Positions 8,501 through 18,526 of a stretch of DNA of 64,000 bases are shown here, piece by piece. Source of the DNA: Ktedonobacteria bacterium brp13 (GTDB lineage: Bacteria; Chloroflexota; Ktedonobacteria; Ktedonobacterales; Ktedonobacteraceae); the NCBI GenBank assembly GCA_015099395.1, contig AP024096.1, forward strand, positions 7,853,485 to 7,917,484, given 5' to 3'. Under the pieces are notes generated by a model. That model made no database searches. It was not told where the DNA came from and worked only from the letters and a program-made list of their open reading frames with translations. A program made the position numbers and the translations under genes. Positions within the stretch are counted from its first letter, which is position 1, and every line of letters starts with the position of its first letter.

Positions 8501-8536
8501 CTTATGCTTACTTGTGAGCGACAAAGAGTAACAGCA

Positions 8537-8580
8537 CTTGACATTTTTTGTCAGGTACACTAACATGAAAATGTCAGGTA
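8537..8580 (+). promoter_or_regulatory. hspR promoter with HAIR-like operator
   Basis: TTGACA (8538-8543), 17-base spacer, TAACAT (8561-8566). An inverted repeat CTTGACA-N5-TGTCAGG (8537-8555) starts at the -35 and runs into the spacer. A second TGTCAGGTA lies at 8572-8580, 23 bases after the first. The same inverted repeat with the same spacing occurs before dnaK, which points to autoregulation by the HspR-like protein. Confidence 0.68.
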
Positions 8581-8694
8581 ATATCACTCTACCAGACGGT
8601 AGCGGTTCACGTCGAATGTCATGATTCCGCACGATGGCCATAGAGGTAGGAAGAAGGCTGCAAAAGGAGTCATAGGGAGGCAAAAGGAGGCAAC

Positions 8695-9060
8695 ATGAAG
8701 CGGCGTGGTCGAGAGCCGATGAGTGAAGATGAGCATCGGCGTATCCCGAAGTACTCGATTGGAGTGGTTTCGAAACTGGTAGGTGTACCACCGCAGACAT
8801 TGCGCCGGTATGAAGAGGCGGGTCTGTTAGATCCTGCGCGTCAGGATGGCAAGAACCGCCTGTATTCCGATGAGAATCTAGCCATGCTTGAAGAGATAGC
8901 TGAACTGGCCGAACAGGGCATCAATTTTGTTGGCATTCGCTATATTCTACATATGCGACAGGAGGTCGTGCACCTCCAAAACGAAGTGCGTGAGGTACGT
9001 ACGCTCCTCATCTCCTCACAGACCGTTCACGGTTCGCAAGATACTGTAGAGGAAGCATAA
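8695..9060 (+). CDS. hspR: MerR-family transcriptional repressor, HspR-like
   Basis: A 121-residue MerR-type regulator. The winged helix-turn-helix at about 20-75 reads Y-S-I-G-V-V-S-K-L-V-G-V, P-P-Q-T-L-R-R-Y-E-E-A-G-L-L, N-R-L-Y-S-D-E-N-L, which is characteristic of HspR heat-shock repressors. The E-Q-G-I-N-F-V-G-I-R segment and a C-terminal coiled coil follow. HspR binds HAIR inverted repeats and uses DnaK as co-repressor in actinobacteria. Here dnaK is the next gene and both promoters carry the same inverted repeat. An AGGAGG ribosome site precedes the ATG. In streptomycetes hspR ends the dnaK operon, whereas here it is a separate unit upstream. Confidence 0.85.
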   Translation: MKRRGREPMSEDEHRRIPKYSIGVVSKLVGVPPQTLRRYEEAGLLDPARQDGKNRLYSDENLAMLEEIAELAEQGINFVGIRYILHMRQEVVHLQNEVREVRTLLISSQTVHGSQDTVEEA

Positions 9061-9122
9061 ATGTAACGCAGAGAAGAGCGTTGCTGCGCTAAATAATAGC
9101 GGTCTTACTCAATGCTATTTAT

Positions 9123-9167
9123 AGCACAAAAGGCTGCCTGGACTGGCTCCAGGCAGCCTTTTGTGCT
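9123..9167. terminator. Strong terminator after hspR
   Basis: A 20-bp perfect stem (9123-9142 with 9148-9167) and a 5-base loop, with AAAA and TTTT near its ends. This is the typical shape of a bidirectional intrinsic terminator. It isolates hspR from dnaK transcription. Confidence 0.85.
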
Positions 9168-9241
9168 GAATGTATACTCTTAATTTGCCCGGGCTATGTG
9201 TTAGAGAAGTGTTAGAAATATGAATATTTATATATATATGA

Positions 9242-9271
9242 CTTGACAAAATTTGTTAGGTAATACATAAT
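9242..9271 (+). promoter_or_regulatory. dnaK promoter with HAIR-like operator
   Basis: TTGACA (9243-9248), 17-base spacer, CATAAT (9266-9271). CTTGACA-N5-TGTTAGG (9242-9260) matches the hspR upstream element in sequence and spacing. The predicted start near 9278 leaves a leader of about 470 bases. That leader (9278-9751) holds a 53-codon ORF at 9283-9444 and a small CCTCA/TGAGG hairpin near 9719-9732, but no recognised riboswitch. Confidence 0.7.
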
Positions 9272-9736
9272 GACATTGAGAGATGAACGAGATAATGAAG
9301 TCTAAGTGGGATTCGCAAATGCAGTTTATCTCGCTCTCTACGTATGAGTCAGCCGTGGCAATGACGACGTATAGAGATAGTACAGGTAGCGCAACTGAAC
9401 GGTACAAAGCCTGTTATAAATTTCAGCGTATGCTGTTTCTATAGATACTCTTTGGTGTAACTGTGTTTATAGTGTGTATCTGAATTGCATCCGTATAGTA
9501 TATGTTTTTTGTCTCTATCTTATGTTGTACATGTGAATAATGGAGCTGGTGGTATTTATTGAAAAGCGTAGTAGAGTCGATCCAAATTACATCGTTTTTT
9601 GTGCGACAAGAGAAGGTTGTTGGTGCTCAGCCAGCGACCGCTCGCTCTTGCCCGAGACAACACAAAGATGAAATTTTGTTCATTAAAGTGCTGTTATGGC
9701 GACGTTGAAAAAATATTCCCTCAGTATTGAGGTTAG

Positions 9737-11644
<1,908 letters not shown>

Positions 11645-11702
11645 CCTCCTGAACAGGTATTCAGCGAGGTTGTGAGCACAGTTGTGTCTATTGGCAAAGC
11701 CG

Positions 11703-11741
11703 AGAGCCTTGCATTTTGCAATAAGCAAAGTGCAAGGCTCT
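11703..11741. terminator. Terminator after dnaK
   Basis: AGAGCCTTGCA (11703-11713) pairs with TGCAAGGCTCT (11731-11741). It lies between dnaK and the convergent accA, just before the 81-bp palindromic repeat. Confidence 0.65.
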
Positions 11742-11750
11742 TCGTTATGT

Positions 11751-11831
11751 GCTTGCTTACTACGTATCCGAAAACTTGCGTGTGCGAGCACTAGCGACGC
11801 CAGTCGCGTTGGTGTTCGGAATAAGATCTTA
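11751..11831 (-). repeat. 81-bp palindromic intergenic repeat, copy 1 (after accA)
   Basis: This copy is about 76/81 identical to the reverse complement of 60932-61012. Read from accA it begins with the gene's own stop codon: TAAGATCTTATTCCGAA. The ends are near-inverted repeats (CTTATTCCGAA against TTCGGATAAG-like), with an inner GCGAC/GTCGC stem. It has the size and shape of a MITE/REP-like mobile palindromic unit. No transposase is nearby. Confidence 0.85.
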
Positions 11832-12815
11832 GCTATTTGAAGGCATGGGTATTCGGGACTTTACTGTCCCAAATGGACCTATCTTCCGGAATTTTTGATA
11901 GCGAAGCTCCAGCATCTCCTCGACCGGCAACCGTTTAAGCTCGGTGAGATTGTGCTGTAAAGCATCTTTGAGTGTATTCGCCGCCTCTGAATAGTTCCGG
12001 TGTGCGCCGCCCAATGGTTCGGGTAATATTTCGTCTACCAGTCCCATCGGCAACAGATCTCTGGCGCGAATGCGCATAGCTTCCGCTGCCAGAGATGCAA
12101 AGGCTGCATCGTGCCACAGAATAGATGCTGCCGCCTCCGGCGCTGCCACCGTATAAATACTATGTTCGAGCATGACAATACGGTCGGCGACACCAATGGC
12201 TAGCGCGCCGCCACTACCGCCTTCGCCAATAATAGCAGCGACGATGGGAACACGTAAACGAGACATTAAATGAAGAAGGGACGCGATCGCTTCTGACTGT
12301 CCACGCTCCTCATCCACGAGGGCAGGGGATGCACCTGCGGCATCTATCAGACTGACGACAGGAATACCAAACTTCTCTGCTTGTAGCATCGCACGAGAGG
12401 CTTTGCGATATCCTTCGGGATGTGGCATGCCCAGATTTCGAAACTGCCTCTCTTTACTATCACGGCCCTTCTGATGACAGATGAGCATCACTGTCTGCCC
12501 GTTTATCTGCGCCATGCCAGCTACAATTGCATGATCATCGCCAAAGGTACGATCCCCATGGAGCTCAAAGAAATCATCGCACATCAGGCGAATGTAGTCC
12601 TCTGAATATGGACGGTCTTTATGGCGCGCGACTTGAGTCGTCTCCCAACGAGAGAGATTATGATAGATAGCCTCTGTCTGCTGGCGTAGTTCCTGTTCAG
12701 CCTCTTGCAGCTGAAGCAGCTCGTCATCCTTCAGGCGCTCACCTTTACGTTGTAACGCAGTGATTTTTTTGTCTAAATCAGCCAGTGATTTCTCAAACTC
12801 CAGATCGTAGGCCAT
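11829..12815 (-). CDS. accA: Acetyl-CoA carboxylase carboxyltransferase, alpha subunit
   Basis: A 328-residue alpha subunit of the bacterial carboxyltransferase, which with AccD transfers CO2 from carboxybiotin to acetyl-CoA to make malonyl-CoA. It has the N-terminal helical region (L-D-K-K-I-T-A-L-Q), R-P-Y-S-E-D-Y-I and F-x-E-L-H-G-D-R. The crotonase-like core carries G-E-G-G-S-G-G-A-L-A-I and A-A-P-E-A-A-A-S-I-L-W-H-D-A. The usual I-D-T-P-G-A-Y-P-G loop is changed to I-D-A-A-G-A-S-P-A before D-E-E-R-G-Q-S-E-A-I-A. It lies 108 bases downstream of accD on the same strand. Its stop codon lies inside the palindromic repeat. Confidence 0.95.
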   Translation of the reverse strand: MAYDLEFEKSLADLDKKITALQRKGERLKDDELLQLQEAEQELRQQTEAIYHNLSRWETTQVARHKDRPYSEDYIRLMCDDFFELHGDRTFGDDHAIVAGMAQINGQTVMLICHQKGRDSKERQFRNLGMPHPEGYRKASRAMLQAEKFGIPVVSLIDAAGASPALVDEERGQSEAIASLLHLMSRLRVPIVAAIIGEGGSGGALAIGVADRIVMLEHSIYTVAAPEAAASILWHDAAFASLAAEAMRIRARDLLPMGLVDEILPEPLGGAHRNYSEAANTLKDALQHNLTELKRLPVEEMLELRYQKFRKIGPFGTVKSRIPMPSNS

Positions 12816-12923
12816 CGCGCTCCCTTCTCAATTGATTTCTTACTGCGTCGAGCCTCTTCTTACTTTTATAGCACACACCAGGCACCAGGCAAGAAATAGA
12901 AAGCGAACCCCTCCTACTCTTAT

Positions 12924-13796
12924 TCACGCGTAGAGGCGCAACAGTCGTCCAAGTGTCGCGCGAAGATCACGGCGATGGACAACTGCATCAATCATACCAT
13001 GTTGTAGACCGAACTCCGAGTTAACGGTCCCTTCAGGGAGTTTAATATGCATAAACTGTTCGATAACACGTGGCCCCGTAAAACAGATAAGTGCACCGGG
13101 TTCAGCAAGAATAATATCACCCAGCATTGCGAAACTGGCCGAGACGCCACCGGTAGTAGGATCAGTAAGCAGGCTGATATAGGGAAGATGAGCCTCACCC
13201 AGCTTTGCTAGCGCTGCCGAGGTTTTAGCCATCTGCATCAGTGAATAAAGACCTTCTTGCATACGTGCACCGCCTGAGGTTGAAGCGATGAGCAGCGGTA
13301 TCCGGCGTTCGATAGCCAGTTCAACCGCACGTGTGATCTTCTCGCCGACTGCTGAGCTCATGCTACCGCCCATAAAATGGAAGTCCATTACCGCCATCGA
13401 CAACGGTTGCGTCTCAATGGTCGCGTAGCCAGTGACCACAGCCTCATTGAGGCCGGTCTTCTCACGCTCAGAGGTCAGCTTATCACTATAGCTAAGCTGA
13501 TCTGGATTAGAAGCTGGCTGAATCGAAAATTGTAGCGGATCGACAGAGATAATATCGGCATCGATCTCCTGGAAACTGTCTGTATCAACCAATAAGTCAA
13601 TGCGTTTATGAGCGGTGAGCCGGAAGTGGTAATCACAGCGTGAACAAACTTTCAGATTTTTGTCGAGGTCTCGATTATACAAAATCTCTTTGCATTTTGG
13701 ACATCCAACCGCGATATTCCCGACCGGAGACAAGTCTGGCTTGGACTCATGCGAAAAAAACTTCCTGGTAAGTGGAATAGCCGCTTCTTTTGCCAT
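12924..13796 (-). CDS. accD: Acetyl-CoA carboxylase carboxyltransferase, beta subunit
   Basis: A 290-residue beta subunit of the carboxyltransferase. An N-terminal zinc ribbon C-P-K-C...C-S-R-C is followed by the crotonase-type domain. That domain carries M-G-G-S-M-S-S-A-V-G-E-K, S-T-S-G-G-A-R-M-Q-E-G, L-T-D-P-T-T-G-G-V-S-A-S and G-P-R-V-I-E-Q. The start at 13796 has GGAGG 7 bases upstream; a longer in-frame start (13853) lies before that site and would add 19 atypical residues. It is transcribed between ftsY and accA. The biotin carboxylase and BCCP partners for fatty-acid synthesis are not in this window; the MCC alpha subunit at 39.9-41.9 kb is a different enzyme. Confidence 0.96.
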   Translation of the reverse strand: MAKEAAIPLTRKFFSHESKPDLSPVGNIAVGCPKCKEILYNRDLDKNLKVCSRCDYHFRLTAHKRIDLLVDTDSFQEIDADIISVDPLQFSIQPASNPDQLSYSDKLTSEREKTGLNEAVVTGYATIETQPLSMAVMDFHFMGGSMSSAVGEKITRAVELAIERRIPLLIASTSGGARMQEGLYSLMQMAKTSAALAKLGEAHLPYISLLTDPTTGGVSASFAMLGDIILAEPGALICFTGPRVIEQFMHIKLPEGTVNSEFGLQHGMIDAVVHRRDLRATLGRLLRLYA

Positions 13797-13866
13797 AGGG
13801 AACCTCCAATTACGAATACTAAGCCGCTCAGGTATCTGAGCGGCGAGCGCCATTGCTGCTTAGCGA

Positions 13867-14868
13867 CTAAGAGCCTGCGAAGAGTTCTGCCACGAAATTC
13901 TGCGGTTCAAATGGGAGTAAATGCTCCACTTTTTCACCTATACCAATAAACTTGATCGGCACCCCTAGATCGTCGGCCACAGCGAAGGCAAATCCCCCTT
14001 TGGCTGTACTGTCCAATTTGGTGATAATGACACCAGTCAAGCCGATATCCTCAGCGAACTTGCGTGCCTGCAATAAAGCGTTTTGACCTGTAGTTGCGTC
14101 AATAACCATCAGCAGTTCGTGGGGACCGTCAGGAATGAATTTCTGAATAACTTTATTAATCTTCTTTAATTCTTCCATCAGATTAAACTTAGTATGCAAG
14201 CGACCGGCAGTATCAACGATAAGAACATCGCTACCACGACTGGTAGCGGCCTGAATAGCATCATAGACCACCGCACCAGGGTCAGAGTTCGGGTTTTGCG
14301 CAATCACTGGAACATCGATCCGGCGTCCCCATTCTTGTAATTGGTCGATGGCGGCTGCACGGAATGTATCACCAGCAGCTAGCATAACCTTGTGACCTTC
14401 ATGTGTGAGACGGTACGCCATCTTAGCGATACTGGTTGTCTTGCCAGAGCCGTTGACACCAATCACGAGGATCACAGTAAGAGGGGATTGTTTCGAGAAA
14501 CGAAGAGAGGATGGAGCGCCAAGGAGGGTAGAGAGTTCCTCACGCAGGGCTTTTTGTACCTGCCCACCTGTACGAAAGTTTTCCTCAGTCGTACGTTGGC
14601 GTAAGCGTTCAATGAGCCAAAGCGTCGTACTTGGACCGATATCAGCCCCCAACAATGACTCTTCCATCTCATCCCATAGATCATCGGTTATAACGTCGGT
14701 TTCCTGAACAGTATTGCCCAGCCGACTAAATAGTTGACGGGTGCGACCCAGGAAGCCAAAACGCTGTTCAGGCTCATTCTCAGCGTGCCTGCTGGCTCGC
14801 TCTTGAGCATCACCTGTCTCTTGTTTTGGGTCTTCTTGCGGTTTCTGCCCAAAGAATCGATTGAGCAC
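13867..14868 (-). CDS. ftsY: Signal recognition particle receptor FtsY
   Basis: A 333-residue SRP-family GTPase that receives ribosome-SRP complexes at the membrane. The N-terminal 40 residues are charged and probably disordered, a short A-domain. They are followed by the helical N domain and the G domain. Visible motifs are G1 [21 protein letters not shown]3 D-T-A-G-R-L, G4 T-K-L-D and the closing [12 protein letters not shown]. The start codon is GTG at 14868 with AAGGAG about 11 bases upstream. It heads the ftsY-accD-accA series. The SRP RNA is encoded far away at 57.3 kb. Confidence 0.97.
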   Translation of the reverse strand: MLNRFFGQKPQEDPKQETGDAQERASRHAENEPEQRFGFLGRTRQLFSRLGNTVQETDVITDDLWDEMEESLLGADIGPSTTLWLIERLRQRTTEENFRTGGQVQKALREELSTLLGAPSSLRFSKQSPLTVILVIGVNGSGKTTSIAKMAYRLTHEGHKVMLAAGDTFRAAAIDQLQEWGRRIDVPVIAQNPNSDPGAVVYDAIQAATSRGSDVLIVDTAGRLHTKFNLMEELKKINKVIQKFIPDGPHELLMVIDATTGQNALLQARKFAEDIGLTGVIITKLDSTAKGGFAFAVADDLGVPIKFIGIGEKVEHLLPFEPQNFVAELFAGS

Positions 14869-15194
14869 GTCTGCACTGACTCCTTTTATCTAATAAAGCA
14901 GATTAATTGTTTTGATTAAAGATGAAAAATTGCACTGAGTGAATGTTCGTAAGGGCGTACAGAACGAAGCGTTTACTCTCTGTCTTTATAACGCATTTCC
15001 GCTTGAAATAGCAAATAGAGGGCCCATAATCACTACGTATAACACTCCCGTGCAACGGCAGCGCTCTGTGATTACCCCTCTTTTTGAGAGAGGCAAAAGG
15101 ACGCATGCTTCTCTCGCCTTTTGCCTCCTGACGTCGCAGCGGTCAACCAATGGTGGCCGCTGAACGCATACGGTGATGCTTGTGCCTTCACCCT
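14869..15194. other. Intergenic region with two hairpins
   Basis: No gene is seen. AGGCAAAAGG (15091-15100) pairs perfectly with CCTTTTGCCT (15117-15126). AGCGGTCA (15138-15145) pairs with TGGCCGCT (15154-15161) with one G-U. Both lie downstream of the minus-strand zinc-ribbon gene and may end its transcript, although neither is followed by a U-tract. The rest is the A+T-rich upstream region of ftsY. Confidence 0.5.
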
Positions 15195-15410
15195 TTATTG
15201 ACGACCACTACGGTACGTATGGAGTGAGCCATCGCTAATAGGTTCGTTAATAATGATATCACCGTTACGGATTTTGATGTTGTACAAGCAAGAGGGGTTG
15301 GTGCAAACCCAAGCTTTGTACTCGATGGAAGCTCCCTGGCTACCGAAATCCGACAGCGGAACCAGATCACCTTCACTACATTTGCGACACCGGGGAAAAG
15401 CGTTTTCCAC
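15195..15410 (-). CDS. Small zinc-ribbon protein of unknown function
   Basis: A 71-residue protein. The first pair of cysteines is in C-R-K-C near residue 8 and the second in C-T-N-P-S-C at about 36-41. The spacing fits a small rubredoxin-like or zinc-ribbon knuckle. The C-terminal part (I-K-I-R-N-G-D-I-I-I-N-E-P-I) is hydrophilic. The GTG start has GGAGG 8 bases upstream on the minus strand, which supports this frame over the overlapping frame at 15188-15466. It has its own promoter and a structured leader of about 136 bases. The role is unknown; DNA, RNA or protein binding are all possible. Confidence 0.72.
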   Translation of the reverse strand: MENAFPRCRKCSEGDLVPLSDFGSQGASIEYKAWVCTNPSCLYNIKIRNGDIIINEPISDGSLHTYRSGRQ

Positions 15411-15552
15411 GAGATCGCCTCCTTCCTTCTCTCTGGAGGTAATATCCGCCTGTCCTGGCAGAACAAGCGTGGCTTAGCGAGATTGTAAGCCCAGGGGGAG
15501 CCTCCGCCGCTGCATCCGCGTCCCCACAGCAGGTGTAATCCATGCCCTAACT

Positions 15553-15581
15553 ATCATACCATAACTCCTCTTCTCTGTCAG
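15553..15581 (-). promoter_or_regulatory. Promoter of the zinc-ribbon gene
   Basis: On the minus strand CTGACA (15581-15576), 17-base spacer, TATGAT (15558-15553), preceded by TGG as an extended -10. The predicted start is near 15546. The leader to the GTG at 15410 contains a GGCTTA/TAAGCC hairpin and a G+C-rich stretch but no known riboswitch. Confidence 0.6.
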
Positions 15582-15600
15582 CAATTCAATGAAGATTCGT

Positions 15601-15681
15601 TCATTTTTCTAGCAAAAAACGAAGTGCCTCCATCATTTCTCCGACTTTCGAGGCGGTATAAAGCACTTTATCCTGCTTCAT
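15601..15681 (-). CDS. Putative 26-residue leaderless small ORF / leader peptide
   Basis: A minus-strand ATG at 15681 opens a 26-codon frame: M-K-Q-D-K-V-L-Y-T-A-S-K-V-G-E-M-M-E-A-L-R-F-L-L-E-K. A TTGACT-N17-TATGCT promoter ends 6 bases before the ATG, so the transcript would begin at or next to it. The 3' half can form AAGTGC/GCACTT plus a short inner CTC/GAG pairing, followed at once by six U residues, which resembles an intrinsic terminator. This could be a leader-peptide attenuator or a short regulatory RNA ahead of the zinc-ribbon gene. The peptide resembles a charged amphipathic helix. No homology is claimed. Confidence 0.4.
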   Translation of the reverse strand: MKQDKVLYTASKVGEMMEALRFLLEK

Positions 15682-15687
15682 ACCTTC

Positions 15688-15716
15688 AGCATAACAGGTG
15701 TTACAACTCTAGTCAA
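15688..15716 (-). promoter_or_regulatory. Promoter of the small leader ORF
   Basis: On the minus strand TTGACT (15716-15711), 17-base spacer, TATGCT (15693-15688). The expected start is 15681-15682, coinciding with the ATG of the 26-codon ORF. Confidence 0.5.
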
Positions 15717-15917
15717 GCATTGATATGTGTTAACTTACATGTCATTTGTTGCAATTTGGGTATTTGGTGAGATTAAGTATTCTACAAGGTTATCTTTCTT
15801 TTGTGTGACTTCATATGTTATTTTTAGATCGATTTTATAAGCATAGAACGATCATGAGTAAAAACATCGCATATAAGTTCAATTTTTATTCGCCTGGATT
15901 CTCTTCATTGTAGATCA

Positions 15918-15976
15918 AGTACGCAACAGAGCAAGTGATGGCGGATATACCGACTTCTCTTGCTCTGTTGCGTACT
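15918..15976 (-). terminator. Terminator hairpin after prfB
   Basis: An 18-bp perfect stem: 15918-15935 (AGTACGCAACAGAGCAAG) pairs with 15959-15976. It starts 24 bases past the prfB stop and has a 23-base loop. The rest of the gap up to 15717 is A+T-rich with nothing recognisable. Confidence 0.65.
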
Positions 15977-15999
15977 GATTCCAGTTTGTGTCCGTTCGC

Positions 16000-17113
16000 T
16001 TACTCGCTGATTTCGACACCACCGGCCTGCTCTTGCAAGTAGGCATAGATGAAGGGGTCGACATCGCCGGACAGATAACCATCAGTATTGCCTGTCTCGT
16101 GATTGGTGCGATGGTCTTTGACAATACTATATGGGTGCACTGTGACGGTGCGAATCTGAGCTCCGAAGTCGGGTGAGATGTGCTCGCCTTTCAGACGTGC
16201 GGTCTCGGCCTCTTGCTTTTTTATCTCTTGCTCATAGAGTCGAGCTTTGAGTAGTTTGAGTGCGACTTCGCGGTTCTGTATCTGCGAGCGTTCATTCTGA
16301 CAGGTCACGACGATACCACTGGGGATATGGCGCATGCGTACCGCTGAGTCAGTTTTATTGACGTGCTGACCACCAGCACCAGTAGCGCGATAGGTATCAA
16401 CCTCAATATCTTCGGGTCGAATGACGATATCGATGGAGCTTTCAACGTCAGGGATAACTTCGACTTTCGCGAACGAGGTCTGACGGCGGTGTGCTGCGTC
16501 AAAAGGCGAGAGCCGAATCAGGCGGTGTGTTCCCGCTTCGGAGCGTAGATAGCCGTAAGCGTAACGTCCGGTTATCTCGACGGTGACGCTTTTGATACCC
16601 GCCTCTTCACCTTCGCTATAGTCAAAGATCTCTGTCTTGAAGCGGTGTTGCTCTGCCCAGCGCAAATACATGCGTAGCAGCATCTCTGCCCAGTCTTGCG
16701 CGTCGACACCGCCGCTACCCGCGTGGATGCTAACGATGGCGTCTCGCTCATCGTGTTCACCACTGAGCATGAGCGCGAACTGAAGCTTCTCAATCTGTGC
16801 TTCGATCGGTTGCAGTGATTGCGCAACCTCGGCCTGCATCTCTTCGTCTGGCTCCTCTTCCAGCAATTGGGCTAATCCTTGCAGGTCAGTGAGTTGTGCC
16901 GCAATCCCTTCCCAGGTCGTGACCTCTTCGCGTAAGGAATTGAGCTGTTGCATGAGTGCTTGAGCCTTACGGTTATCTGACCAGAAGTCAGAGGCCACAC
17001 TTTCTTCTTCTAATTTTTGTATCTGTTGGGCTTTATTAGCCACGTCAAAGACGCACCATAGTTTTCTCGACGCGTCTCTGGAGGCGTTCGATGCGATTTG
17101 TCAATTCATTCAT
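16000..17113 (-). CDS. prfB: Peptide chain release factor 2, with programmed +1 frameshift
   Basis: RF2 recognises UGA and UAA stop codons and triggers peptide release. The downstream frame shows the RF2-specific S-P-F motif (R-L-S-P-F-D-A-A-H-R-R-Q-T) and the catalytic G-G-Q loop (A-T-G-A-G-G-Q-H-V-N-K-T-D). A short upstream frame begins ATG at 17113 (M-N-E-L-T-N-R-I-E-R-L) and after 22 codons reaches CTT TGA C (17050-17044). A +1 shift there joins it to D-V-A-N-K-A-Q-Q to give 370 residues, the normal RF2 length. This is the classical autoregulatory frameshift: low RF2 favours shifting at UGA. Only a weak GGTG lies 3 bases upstream in place of the usual strong stimulatory Shine-Dalgarno. 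Confidence 0.95.
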
Positions 17114-17212
17114 GTCTTCTATTTTAGCATGTTTCTAGTTCTGTGGATATGGTTGAATCGCAAAGCTGCGTGAAACGTATGTGCGCTGAATTGGAGTACT
17201 CTGACCCGTTTT

Positions 17213-18469
17213 TTAATGGAGAAACAGATTGGTAAGGTAAAGATATCCGACGTCTTTGCTGTCTGCTGCTGGGGTCGTCTGGAGTAGCAGCAGACAGGTC
17301 TGATTGGGAAAGAGACTGCCATTGTCGTAGATGACGTTCCCTTTGAATGTCCCGTCGTTGTTGGCGTGGATCTGATCGCCCTCACGTATGTGTAGCGGGC
17401 TCAACGTATGATCGAAGAGGGTGATGGAGATGGGATCATTGGTGGAAGTAATGGAGCCCTGGAGCTTGAGTGGAGAGGTAAGTACAGATGAGAACTGTGT
17501 CTGATCCAGCGAAATACCGGGTGTTTGTGCGCCTGTCACAAACCAGAGTCCATGACTGTCATGCTGGATAAGGCGTGAGAGGGAGACCTGGACCTGGAGA
17601 CGTGTGTCTTTTCTTTCTATCAGTACGTGAGCGTCGACTCCATTGTTGTCCTGTACTGTACCATTTATCTTGCTATTCTGCCAATGAAAAAGATCTTGTG
17701 CCATCTGTTCGGCGGTCGCCAATGGATCGTTCCAGGGAACCATCTGTCCATCGTTGGCTTCGTCTTGCATCGCAGTAGCCTCGCTCCGACTTACAACCGG
17801 ATAGATGCCAGGAAATATGACCTGCTGAAAAGTTGCATTCTGCCACGCGTACTCACGGTAGATGTTTTGCTGCTGTGGAACTAACAGCATCGCGCCAGCA
17901 TCAGGTTTGAGTGTCGTATCCAGTTGTCCGATACTCAACGTATGCGCTGTTGTCACTTCTACCGAACCCTGGATCAGGCCCTGCTGCTTAAATAAAAGGC
18001 TGAGCTCTGGTATCCCATGTTGCATAGTACAGCGGTAGATGTAAGCATCCACCTTTTGCTGTGTGTCATTTTCGTCGACCTGGATCAATGTCGCAGGTTG
18101 CCCACCAACGACATTGTTGATAAGCTGGACCGCCGCCAGCTGCTGTCCAGCCTGAAGTGTGACGATTTTTGTATAGTCTAGGCGCAGAAGGTAGTTGGCG
18201 CAAGAGGGTGTATTCAGTTGATCCTGTACAGGTGTCGTACGCATCACGGCGATAAGATGGGCCACGGCCAGTAAGGCAAGGATACAGAGGATGATTGAGA
18301 GTGGTTGAGAAGGAAGCTGTAACCGTCTCCTGGGAGAATGCGTGAGCGGCTTTATCGCAGGTTCGTTCGTAAACCTATTTGTGAGTCTATCGGGAAAGCT
18401 ATTGGCAAGTCTGTCGAGTGGTTTCTGCTTCTCCGCATGTGGTCGTTTTCTTTGTGGTATCAGTCCCAT
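17213..18469 (-). CDS. Single-pass membrane protein of unknown function
   Basis: A 418-residue protein not recognised as a named family. A basic cytoplasmic N-terminus of about 50 residues (several R and K, P-rich) precedes one transmembrane segment at about 57-76. A large extracytoplasmic part follows, with predicted beta-rich stretches and two or three cysteines. The last 90 residues (S-P-L-K-L-Q-G-S-I...F-K-G-N-V-I-Y-D) resemble an immunoglobulin-like beta domain of the kind found in germination/surface proteins, but this is only an impression. It lies 99 bases upstream of prfB on the same strand and downstream of the zinc-ribbon membrane protein. A surface sensor or adhesion role cannot be shown. 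Confidence 0.7.
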   Translation of the reverse strand: MGLIPQRKRPHAEKQKPLDRLANSFPDRLTNRFTNEPAIKPLTHSPRRRLQLPSQPLSIILCILALLAVAHLIAVMRTTPVQDQLNTPSCANYLLRLDYTKIVTLQAGQQLAAVQLINNVVGGQPATLIQVDENDTQQKVDAYIYRCTMQHGIPELSLLFKQQGLIQGSVEVTTAHTLSIGQLDTTLKPDAGAMLLVPQQQNIYREYAWQNATFQQVIFPGIYPVVSRSEATAMQDEANDGQMVPWNDPLATAEQMAQDLFHWQNSKINGTVQDNNGVDAHVLIERKDTRLQVQVSLSRLIQHDSHGLWFVTGAQTPGISLDQTQFSSVLTSPLKLQGSITSTNDPISITLFDHTLSPLHIREGDQIHANNDGTFKGNVIYDNGSLFPNQTCLLLLQTTPAADSKDVGYLYLTNLFLH

Positions 18470-18526
18470 ACAACGTATCCCCCTTCTGTTGATAAATTCA
18501 CCCTCCTCTCTTATAGTACCAGAAGC

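Noticed and set aside
15188-15466. Minus-strand ORF of 92 codons overlapping the zinc-ribbon gene
   Set aside because: It is in another frame; the 71-codon frame has the cysteine motif and a GGAGG-GTG start.
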